Part shown: piece after piece, positions 48,838 through 58,107 of the stretch
Numbering within the stretch: the first letter of the stretch is position 1
How the letters are laid out: each line of letters begins with the position of its first letter
From: Utricularia gibba
Taxonomy: Eukaryota; Streptophyta; Magnoliopsida; Lamiales; Lentibulariaceae
Length of the DNA stretch: 64,000 nucleotides
NCBI GenBank assembly: GCA_002189035.1
Contig: NEEC01000007.1
Coordinates: 868,001-932,000, forward strand
Reading direction: 5' to 3'
Made by a program: the position numbers and the translations under genes
The notes under the pieces: model-generated
Databases searched by the model: none
What the model saw: the letters and a program-made list of their open reading frames with translations, nothing else
Told to the model about the DNA's origin: nothing

Positions 48838-49372
48838 TTAGAGGCCCTGATCAATCAGGTAATCTCCCATCTTCTCCACAACCATGTTGCATTGCCCAGG
48901 AGTCATTGGTTCTTCATATATTCCGACAATCAGAGCTTGCCCCGTTTTCTTCACAGTAATCCCTCCGGAGCCCTATACAGAAAACAAAAATCCATAACGG
49001 CCATGTCTGGCAAGGGTTCGCGAAGAAGCGATGCACCTTTTTTCCACGGATGACGGCTCCAGGCTCTCCCTGGATCACCATATACTTGGCACCGTCGAGG
49101 AAGAGTCCGGTGGGGGCCAGGAACCCCGGCTCGTCGAAGTCTTTCACAATGTTAGAAATCTCCTCGGGCTTGAACTGCACACAGAGATGCAGCAAATGAA
49201 TCGTCACGAAGGGAGCCCTCCGAGCAGAATCAAAAAATGATCATCCCACCTGAGGGAACGTGGTGCTCTTAGCCCAGACATTGCTGTCCAGTCCGATGAT
49301 CGCAGCGGCGGCGAGATGGACGCCCTCCACCTCGCACATCAAGTGATCGTTGACGTAGGTTTGCCACGACAT
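48838..49372 (-). CDS. PRF: Profilin
   Basis: Three exons (49250-49372, 49037-49174, 48838-48972) sum to 396 bases, 131 residues, exactly the standard plant profilin size with introns at the usual two sites. The start [14 protein letters not shown] is the profilin signature. Poly-proline and actin-binding segments follow: [53 protein letters not shown], and the end [15 protein letters not shown]. Profilin binds G-actin, poly-L-proline of formins and phosphoinositides, tuning actin polymerisation; plant profilins are also known pollen and food allergens. An upstream Met in the same open frame adds unconserved residues and was rejected. Confidence 0.97.
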
Positions 49373-50381
49373 GGAGTAGGATTCAAGGCCTTCGTTACGA
49401 TCAAACAGAAATTGCAGCTCCAATCCTTCTTTCTGCGCTTTCTCGGAATGCGCTCCACGCTGGGGAAAAAAACAAACACCGATGGGATAAATAGTGACGA
49501 TCGTCGAACAAATGAGTGGTAAAAATGTTACTACTTTCCGAATCTGAAGGTGTCAGAATTAAACCAGCGGTTTTGACGAAGTGGAGGAAGGCATTTGGGT
49601 GTTTGTCAGTGATTATAGTATTTTTAAAAATAAAATAACTAGATATAATTGACCATAATTACAAAAATTGAGTGATTTTTATCGTATATTTTTTTAAGAT
49701 ATTAAATATACTAATTATTGGTTGATATTGACTGCCTTTAAAATAGCATTATCTTGTTATTTTTTTGATCCACCAATGAAATAATTAGAATAGGGATAAA
49801 AATCTAATTATGATCATTGTCGATTGGTGATTTGTTCATAATGTGGAAGGGTCGGGCCGGGTAAATCCGGGTGACCCCGGATTTTAATGCGTGATGAAAA
49901 TTGATTTAACTTCTGATTCAAAACATGAAAATTCATATTAAAGCGAAACTCGGCAACAAAATAAAATCACACAAGATGGGATAGAAATTAGATATGCGAC
50001 AAATAAATAAAAATTTAAATAAATGTCCATTTTTGTACGGACGTGCAGTGTCTGGAAGCTTAATGTGCGTTTGGTAAGAGACGCGGATACCCACAACCGT
50101 TGGTGGTCGCCTCATCTTCTTGTCCAAAATCAAATTATTATTTTATGATTCTTTTTTTCCATATTAGGCCTGTTTTAAATTATGAAATATGTGGTTTAAT
50201 TAAAATATGGGTTTAGAAAAGAAAATAGGTTAATATTTATTCAGAGGAAGAGGAGGAGGGAGCACTCTTTATTACAAGCCCCCCGGAAAGGGGAACACAC
50301 GCAGCACCCTTATTAGTACACAGGAGCACTCACTCAGTCTTCCTCCTCCGCCTCCTCGCGACTCTTTCGTGTTTTGTGGCC

Positions 50382-51314
50382 TCAGATGTAGTACATGGGA
50401 TTGGGGACCTTGAAGGACCTCTGGGCGGGGCTCTCGGACTCGAGATCGGACCACTGGTCGCCGATGTTCCCCACGATCACGTAACCCTCGTTCACCAGAC
50501 GGGTTCGGATCTTGGCCTTGAACTCCTGGGAGCTGAGCTTGGCGTCCTCGGAGCCCCTTGATCGCAACAGAAATTGATTTTGAATACAAACTATAGAGTT
50601 TTTTCTGCGTAGAGTAGAGTTGAGCACTGGGTTTAGTTCGTTACTTGAGGATTAGCTCTTGGTAGTCGGTGTAACCAGCTTTCTCAAGATTGGCAGCTCT
50701 GGCAGCTTTCAGTGAGTCGCTCTTGCTGTCTAGGAAAACGATCTTGATTCCCAAGGACTTCACAACGTTGTAGAGATTTAGAACAGATTTGATTGCGGTG
50801 GATTCGCCCTGCTGTAGCCACTCGTAGAACGCAGCTCTGTTGTATGCCACCGCCCTGAGAAAACGATCAGAACACTTGTAAGAATTCAGATCTTAATAGT
50901 CACACAGACATCAGTGAAGAGCGTACCCGTATCTGACACTGGGGCGTCTGTAGTATTCAAGGTTGGAGAGGGCAGTCTCCTCGGTATCGAAGATAAAAAC
51001 GGCCTTACCGTTTTCGGCAACGTCGACTGAGTTGGCATGCCGGGCAGCGAGATCAGCAACGGCGGCCACGTCGCGGAGGTACTGATCACCCTCCATGTAG
51101 TTCTTGACGTAGCTTTCGCATTCGGCCGGGACAACCTTGAAGCCGTTGAGGTTATCTACCTCGGCGTTGAAGCGCCATGTGAGGCAGTCGGCGTCATTCT
51201 CGGGAGGAGGAGGTGGAGGGGGTTGTACCGGAAGTTGGCGGCGGCGCGTGCATGGGAATGGGAGAAGGAGAGGGAGAGAAGCGCGGCTACCAAGAGAACA
51301 ACTGGGAACTTCAT
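50382..51314 (-). CDS. HAD-superfamily acid phosphatase / vegetative storage protein-like
   Basis: Exons 50927-51314, 50645-50854 and 50382-50556 give about 257 residues if one base is restored near 51230-51245. The start MKFPVVLLVAALLSLSFSHS is a clear signal peptide, but the mature region (PPPENDADCLTWRFNAE, VVPAECESYVKNYM, GDQYLRDVAAV) lies in the next frame after the GC-rich signal-peptide end. HAD class-B motifs are visible. Motif I reads FIFDTEETALSN where FDVDETALSN is usual, so the second Asp (general acid/base) is Glu. The C-terminal GNIGDQWSDL carries the motif IV aspartates. Known relatives are vacuolar or secreted acid phosphatases and vegetative storage proteins, some of them catalytically altered. 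A TATA-like TCTATTTAAA lies about 70 bases upstream. Confidence 0.8.
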
Positions 51315-51380
51315 GACTACTTGGGGCTCTGAAGCTTTCTCAAGTTCAGTGGTGCGTTTCCTAACCCTAACGAGCAGGGG

Positions 51381-51390
51381 TTTAAATAGA
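51381..51390 (-). promoter_or_regulatory. TATA-like element of the acid phosphatase gene
   Basis: TCTATTTAAA on the minus strand, 67-76 bases upstream of the ATG at 51314. A telo-box-like TAACCCTAA on the plus strand lies just downstream at about 51362-51371. Confidence 0.5.
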
Positions 51391-52485
51391 TGCGAAATTG
51401 TACGAAAATATGGAACATAATTGATTAAATTTATTTAATTTCATGCAGGCTCACGTGATTCACGACACCGACAGCCTTCCTGTTTTCTTTCTTTTTTTTT
51501 TTCCTGTGTATTAATCATTTTTCTTTATTTAACGTATTTTAGCATCAATATTAATTGATTTAAATACTTTTTAATAGGTGACTTGTGTATTTTTCCCAGC
51601 CGTCAATTAAATAAATTGATTTATTTACACGTGGTAGATTTTAATTCCACAAGTTGAGACGATAAACCACGTGCGAAACCAATACATTGTCTCTCCATTA
51701 TTTGGACTCGACAATATCATTAATATTTTCTATTTTATCGGAATGAAAATAAAAAAAAATGCGAAAAAACAGTGCATTGCCCTCCACTGTACGGACGAGT
51801 CGTGACTCTCGAGGGTTTCCAGTCCGAAAGAGACGCGGCACCGGACACCGTTGAAGAGCAATCCCTTATCCAGTACCTGATCCTACACTTCGTATAGATT
51901 TCCTGCGGGTTTGGGGTAGGGCCCAGAAGATTAATTGTTTATAATAATAATAAATCATCATATATTATCTCAAAGTGATGCCTTTTTTTGTAAATATTAA
52001 AGTATAAAAAATAGGATAGATATTTAAGTTTGTAGATAATCGGCGGAGTATGGAGAGTTGGGCCGGGCCTGGCCCAATTGATGGAATTGTACAGCCCATT
52101 TGTGCAGAGATTAGTGTGGACTGCGGAGAGTTGGTTTAGAACTTGGCGGTGGCTGCTGCTTTCTTCATTTGACCACTTCTTCTATTGTAGCGATATCGTT
52201 AGTTGGCGTAGGGAGAAGTCACGTTTTGCGGCTTTAAGGTTTTCAAAAATTACTTTATTGCTCTTTTGCTCCCTCCCATTTTGTGGGATGCAATTGTTCT
52301 CTTCTTTCACGTGTTGATGGCTCTTACGCTTAGTTGCTGCTTATGGATCACTTGCAGAGATTTAAGAATTGACATAGCAAAGGAATTATTGCGTTCTGTG
52401 GGGCATTGCATAAATACCATACATCATACATCCTTTATTTCTCAATCGTCACCATTTGTATTTGTATAGGAGTAGCCTGTAGGCA

Positions 52486-52804
52486 TCATGGAGACACTTC
52501 TCCGGTCTGGGACGAAGTGTGGATGGGAGGAGAAGAACAACACCTGCAGCACGCGCCTGGTGGTCCAGGTTGGCAGCAGAGGCAAGCAGGGCATATTGGA
52601 GCCCTTGTGGCCAGCTCTGGGAGAACGCAGTAATATTCATCATTGAAACATTCATGTATCTTAAGATTTAAGGGTTAGTCCACATGTATATATGAATAGA
52701 GACGTACCTTCAGTGATCAATTCACGGGAAGCATCGATGGTGCTCGGACCCTCGGAGATGAGGAGGGCGGAGATGAGGAGAGCCAAGATGAAGAATCTGG
52801 CCAT
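52486..52804 (-). CDS. Small secreted eight-cysteine peptide, copy 1
   Basis: Two exons (52708-52804, 52486-52616) join in phase to 75 residues. Exon 1 encodes a signal peptide (MARFFILALLISALLISEG) and a short polar stretch (ASRELITE). Exon 2 encodes the mature core CPACLCCQPGPPGACCRCC and a Ser/Thr/Gln tail ending GEVSP. The pattern is C-x2-C-x-CC-x7-CC-x-CC, with a Pro/Gly-rich loop between the cysteine pairs. I do not recognise a named family; it resembles uncharacterised plant cysteine-rich secreted peptides. A TATA box 47-56 bases upstream supports this ATG over an in-frame one at 52870, which lies upstream of the TATA. The paralogue is at 57211-57529. Confidence 0.78.
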
Positions 52805-52850
52805 GGAGATCAGCGGTTTGTGTGCATGGGGAAGGTTGGGGAAGAGGTTC

Positions 52851-52860
52851 TTATAAAGGG
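52851..52860 (-). promoter_or_regulatory. TATA box of cysteine-rich peptide copy 1
   Basis: CCCTTTATAA on the minus strand, about 50 bases upstream of the ATG at 52804. It is identical in the paralogue at 57576-57585. Confidence 0.65.
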
Positions 52861-53249
52861 ATGGCAGCATAGAAAAGTCTTGAGGCAGTAGTAAGGAAAA
52901 TTCTCGAGTCCTTCATGGCGGCGTACTTTTCTAATTCCCCAACTGTAAGGAAATGATTTGTATCACGGCTACTTTTTGAGAGCCAACCCACTACTTTTAA
53001 ATGAAGACTTTCCACACATCATTCTCCCTGGACTCATAATCCTTACCAGAGCACATAATGCCTTTGAGAGTTAACAACCCAGCAAGGTGTTGCTTCCCAG
53101 AGATTCTCCCCAATGATACGGAGTTTGGATGGGGGATTGTGCAAGACTTTTTGGGACAGAGAGCTTTTGCTCACTTCTTACACTGTCTTCAATGTTTTGT
53201 CAGGAGTTCCAATCTTCCTTCCATGGAATCATAAGAGTGACCACTATCA

Positions 53250-54862
53250 TGTCACGCCTGTTTCATCATAAACTTACTACACCCGTTTCACTCTTTCGCC
53301 GCAAGGTGGCTAACAGTCTGACTAGTTGCAATAAAACAGCAACATCACACGAGAGGGAATAAAATCACAATAAAAAGAACGTTTTCATCGAGACATTAAA
53401 GGAAGATGGTCCAGCATTTTATTTAAATAGAAGTTTGGTAATGAAAATTCCACGCTCAAGATGAGTGACATAGGGGCTGTTGGTTTCCTTAGACCGATGG
53501 ATCAGGGGTCCTCACCATCTAATGCCCCCTCCAGTGGCTCCTGCCCTGCGTGCAAAGTAAGGAATTAGGGGGTGTTTTACAAAATTTTTATGCTTAATTT
53601 TTATTTATAGAAAAGTAAAAGTTATTTTTTTCAGAATATACTTATTTTCAAAATTGCTTTTATTAGAAATACTTTTAAAATCATATAATTTTTTTTTTTT
53701 TTGTCAAAATCATAAGATGTATGCATTTCAAAGGTTTGTAAAAACTTATTCCCCAAATCCGTCGGCCAACATCATAGTTATTGAATTCAAAAATACTTTT
53801 TCTTAGAATTATTGATTACGGTATAGTGTGATTTTTTTTTTGTTTTCCAAAGTCTTGTTTTTATTTTTCCATATCTCATTCAAAAGAATGGGACGATTTT
53901 ATAATTGAGGAATTTTAATTTGAATTCTTTGAAGAAAATTTACTCTTGTACATTGCATAAAATGAGCTCAATTGATGTCTACTTTTCAATGGAATTAATC
54001 TATTTTTATGTTTGTTGTTTCAACTTTGTGCTTGGTTGGTCTACATCATGCTCTGTGATTAGATTAGATTAAATGTTCTAATATAATAAATCATTATTTT
54101 GAATATGATGAATTAAAGATAATGAATATTATTAATAATAATAAAATCATTTGAAAAGCAAAAATTTATTCATAACACTACAATCTGTTTTTGCTTTTGT
54201 TAAATTTACTTTCACTTTTGAAAAGTATTTCTACAAAAATAAAAGTAAGTTATAAAAGTTTTGTAAAACACACCTTTAGTCTGTCACATTCATAGCGATT
54301 TGGAAAATTGGAAAAAGAAGGCACATAAGCGTTAAATAACAAGGTTCGTGAATTCGTGGGAGTGGCGCCCTGGTGTCCCAGGGAATTGCATTCCGCGGCA
54401 AACATCCACGTTGCCTCTCGGGTGTTCTGTGGCCACAGAAGCCCAGACCCAAACCAAGGCAGTCCTTGATCTCAATTCTGAAAATAAAACCTGACCATGA
54501 TCGTGAGTGCGGTGGAGCAATTGGGTTTATGCTGGACTTCGTTACCCTTCGTTGATAAACTCGATCTCCCTATACAGAATTCCACCATCAATAAAACCCT
54601 TAAAACTCTTATCACATTTCGATTTTATCGTCACAGCTCCTCGATCATGCTTCTCTTCCACTATCGAATCCCCACTACTCCGTTCGCTGTCTCTCCTTTT
54701 ATAGCATATGGGGTCTCCCACCGTCAAAATACTCTCGAATTCTAGAGATCCGTAATTTTCATTTACAACACTAACTACTTCTTCTTAATAGTATCATCCC
54801 AAATATTTTCCTAATTCACCTCCTCAAAACTTTCCAAGGCCAATAGGGTCTGTAATGTTACA
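53250..54862. mobile_element. 1.6-kb insertion resembling a solo LTR
   Basis: The segment is absent from the otherwise matching right copy, where the site near 57969-57974 reads CTATCA once. Here CTATCA flanks it on both sides (53244-53249 and 54863-54868), as a target-site duplication would. The insert begins TGTCACGCC and ends GTTACA, giving the TG...CA termini of LTR retrotransposons, and TGTCACGCC is a common LTR start. It has no internal coding region for gag or pol. A solo LTR left after recombination is the best reading; a non-autonomous element is an alternative. Confidence 0.6.
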
Positions 54863-55011
54863 CTATCAGCACATTGGCATCCACTTGACGGGTTTCAGTC
54901 ACTGTGGACTGCTCTGCAGAGGTGCTATTCCATGATCAGAAAGGAATTTTGTTAGGAGTGTTCTCAGGTGCGTGCACTTACATGCTGCTTAGGTGTCAGT
55001 ATTCTTCTCAT

Positions 55012-56579
55012 CCAGAAAAAATCAAGGCTTGGTTCATGACCAAAGTGCTTAACCTCATAGTCTAAGACATCCAGCAGTAAACTATCTCTGCAGAATGGTT
55101 GCCACAGGCAGCAAACTGATGCATTTTCATGTTCACTTCTATCCAACTCGAACCAGGCCACGTCTTCTCGACTCCCTTCTCCTTCATCGTTGCCCTCAAC
55201 CTGGATATGTCACTCCAGCGATTTCCTTCAGCATACATGCTAATCAAGAGGTTGTAATACCCGCTGTTGTTTGGCTCCAGAATTATTAGCTTCTCTGCAG
55301 CAATTTGAGCGATTTCCACGTTTTTGTGAAGTTTACAGCCACCTAATATCGTACCCCAAATCACATTATTAGGTTTCATTTTCATGCCCTTGATCATACG
55401 CAGTGCTTCTTCCAGCAAACCAACTCGACAAAAAAGGTCAACCATGCAGACGTAGTGTTCAATCCCAGGAGGAATGGAATATTTGCTGGTCATCTCTTGG
55501 AATCTTTTTTTACCTTCCTCAACTAAACCGGAATGAGTGCATGCTGCAAGGACGCTGACAAATATAACACTGTTAGGTTCAAGCTTCGCTTCCTTCATTT
55601 TTTCAAACATTGCTAATGCTTCCTTGGCACATCCATGAAACGCGAGGCCATCAATCATGGAACTCCAGCAAAAAAGATTCTTTTTCTGCAGCTTGTAGAA
55701 AACTAAAAGCGCCTTCTCCAGCATACCACACTTAGCATACATATCAATCAATGCTGATCCTACATGAACATCGCCAGTAAATCCGTTTTGCATTGCATAC
55801 ATATGCATCTCCTTAGACTTCTCCAGCGCCCCAAGATGAGCACAAGCAGATAATACAGTTGCCATGGTCACTTCATCTGGTTAAGTGTCTGTTTTGTTTT
55901 TCATTTCATCAAAAAGTTCCAAAGCTTCTTGATACCGGTTGTGTTTGCAGTAGCACTTAATCATAGTTGTCCAAGAAATCACATCTCTTGTGCTCATTCG
56001 GTAGAACAAATGCTCCGCAGACTCCAATTCCCCAGCTTCAACATAACTGTTTATCAAGGCATTCCACGAGGCGCTCTTCTTCTCTGGCGTCTCATCGAAA
56101 ATCCTCCTGGCAGAAATCAAGTCTCCAGAACGTGCATGCGCCAAGATCATAGTAGAAAGAGAAAAATCATCTCTTTCATGCATCTCATCAAACATGTTCC
56201 TTGATTCATCAATGCTACCTAAATTCGAATAGAAATCCACCAACACTGTTTGGATATGAATGTAAATTCCAAATCCCCACTTCATAACCTGACCATGTAT
56301 ACATTCACCTAATCCTCCATAAGATGAAACCTTGCAGCTCTTTATCAATGGCGGAAAAGTGTAACTGCTCGGACTCACAGCATTCCTCATCATAAGCACG
56401 TAGAGCCATAAACAATCGGCAGGCCGCAAGGAGTTCACCAGTGCTCCGAACATTGAATTATAGACAAAAATGTTAGGATTATCAAATAATTGAAGGAAAA
56501 TGATGCAGAATCTGTGCCGCCAAAACGGGTACAAGAAGTTGTATATTGATTGATCAGAAAACAGTCTTGCGCTAAGTCG
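55012..56579 (-). pseudogene. PPR protein, broken copy
   Basis: Nearly identical to the intact gene at 58108-59781 but disabled in several places. A nonsense change turns the Lys codon AAA into TAA near 55881-55883, in the segment reading KTDT-Lys-PDEVTM in the intact copy. A one-base deletion occurs near 56480 (TCAAATAATT versus TCCAAATAATT), just before the conserved NPNIFVYNSMFGAL. Another one-base deletion lies near 55081 at the C-terminal end. The first 35 or so codons are missing, because homology ends at 56579. Two long open halves remain (55062-55871 and 55881-56588), which an automatic annotation would likely call as two genes. Confidence 0.88.
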
Positions 56580-56695
56580 CTCGAACATGATTCCGATTTT
56601 AGTATTGAGTGTTCACGGTTTAGGGTTTAAGATTTAGTAATTTAGAATTTAGGTTTAGAGTCTAGAAATTAAAATACTATGTATGCTGTTGATGT
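56580..56695. other. Junction between the duplicated units, with telomere-like words
   Basis: This spacer contains GGTTTAGGGTTTAAGATTTAG followed by further TTTAG-containing words up to about 56670. It resembles a degenerate plant telomere repeat (TTTAGGG) or a cluster of telo-box promoter elements just upstream of the broken PPR copy. Confidence 0.5.
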
Positions 56696-57210
56696 CAAAG
56701 TGATACCTTCTTTTGTAAATATTAAAGTATAAAAAATAGGATAGATATTTAAGTTATAGTTGTTGGCGGAGTATGGACAGTTGGGCCGGGCCGGGGCCCA
56801 GTGGATGGAATTGTACAGCCCATTTGTGCAGAGATTAGTGTGGACTGCTGGAGTTGGCTTAGAACTTGGCGGTGGCTGCTGCTGCTTTCATTTGACCACT
56901 TCTTCTATTGTGGCAATATCGTTAGTTGGCGTAGGAAGAAGTCACGTTTTGCGGCTTCTCAGTCTTCCAAAATGGCTTTATTGCTCTCTTGCTCGCTCCC
57001 ATTTTGTGGGATGCAATTGTTCTCTTCTTTCACGTTTTGATGGCTCTTACGCTTTGATGCTGCTTATGGGATTACTTGCAGAGATTTAAGAGTTGACATA
57101 GCATAGGAATTATTGCGTTCTGTGGGGCCATTGCATAAATACCAAACATCATACATCCTTTATTTCTCAATCGTCACCATTTGTATTTGTATAGGAGTAG
57201 CCTGTAGGCA

Positions 57211-57529
57211 TCATGGAGACACTTCTCCGGTCTGGGACGAAATGCCGATGGGAGAAGAAGAACAACACCGGCAGCACGAGCCTGGTGGTGGAGGTTGGCA
57301 GCAGAGACAATGAGGGCATATTGGAGTCCTTGTGACCAGCTCTGGGAAAACGCAGTAATATTCATCATTGAAACATTCATGTATCTTAAGATTTAAGGGT
57401 TAGTCCACATGTATATATGAATAGAGACGTACCTTCAGTGATCAATTCACGGGAAGCATCGATGGTGCTCGGACCCTCGGAGATGAGGAGGGCGGAGATG
57501 AGGAGAGCCAAGATGAAGAATCTGGCCAT
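57211..57529 (-). CDS. Small secreted eight-cysteine peptide, copy 2
   Basis: Two exons (57433-57529, 57211-57341) give 75 residues. The signal-peptide exon is identical to copy 1 in protein (MARFFILALLISALLISEG, then ASRELITE). The mature core is CPHCLCCQPPPPGSCCRCC, with all eight cysteines in the same spacing. Eight residues in exon 2 differ from copy 1 (A/V, A/T, A/H, G/P, A/S, P/S, H/G, T/I), while the tail SSQTGEVSP is unchanged. By my count 11 of the 13 base changes in the exon alter the protein. Its family and role are unrecognised; a secreted signalling or defence peptide is inference only. Confidence 0.78.
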
Positions 57530-57575
57530 GGAGATCAGCGGTTTGTGTGCATGGGGAAGGTTGGGGAAGAGGTTC

Positions 57576-57585
57576 TTATAAAGGG
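57576..57585 (-). promoter_or_regulatory. TATA box of cysteine-rich peptide copy 2
   Basis: CCCTTTATAA on the minus strand, about 50 bases upstream of the ATG at 57529, as in copy 1. Confidence 0.65.
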
Positions 57586-58107
57586 ATGGCAGCATAGAAA
57601 AGTCTTGAGGCAGTAGTAAGGAAAATTCTCGAGTCCTTCATGGCGGCGTACTTTTCTAATTCCCCCAACTGTAAGGAAATGATTTGTATCACGGCTACTT
57701 TTTGAGAGCCAACCCACTACTTTTAAATGAAGACTTTCCACACATCATTCTCCCTGGACTCATAATCCTTACCAGAGCACATAATGCCTTTGAGAGTTAA
57801 CAACCCAGCAAGGTGTTGCTTCCCAGAGATTCTCCCCAATGATACGGAGTTTGGATGGGGGATTGTGCAAGACTTTTTGGGACAGAGAGCTTTTGCTCAC
57901 TTCTTACACTGTCTTCAATATTTTTTCAGGAGTTCCAATCTTCCATGGAATCATAAGAGTGACCACTTCTATCAGCATATTGCCAGGAGTTTCAGTCACT
58001 GTGGACTGCTCTGCAGAGCTGCTATTCCATGATTAGAAAGGAATTCTGTTAGAAGTGTTCTCCAGTGCATGCACTTACATGCTGCTTAGGTGTCAGTATC
58101 CTTCTCA

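Larger units (their letters stand above)
51971..56579. repeat. Left copy of a tandem segmental duplication (cysteine-rich peptide + PPR)
   Basis: Homology to the right copy begins at CAAAGTGAT (51971 versus 56696) and runs to GCTAAGTCG (56579 versus 59677), interrupted only by the 1.6-kb insertion at 53250-54862. Excluding the insertion, the unit is about 3.0 kb. Identity is visibly lower (around 90%) from 51971 to about 52625 and very high from there onward. Confidence 0.9.

Noticed and set aside
52078-52317. Plus-strand open frame of about 79 codons, also open in the duplicate at 56801-57040
   Set aside because: It lies downstream of the peptide gene on the opposite strand. Its openness in both copies follows from recent shared ancestry, and its sequence resembles no protein.
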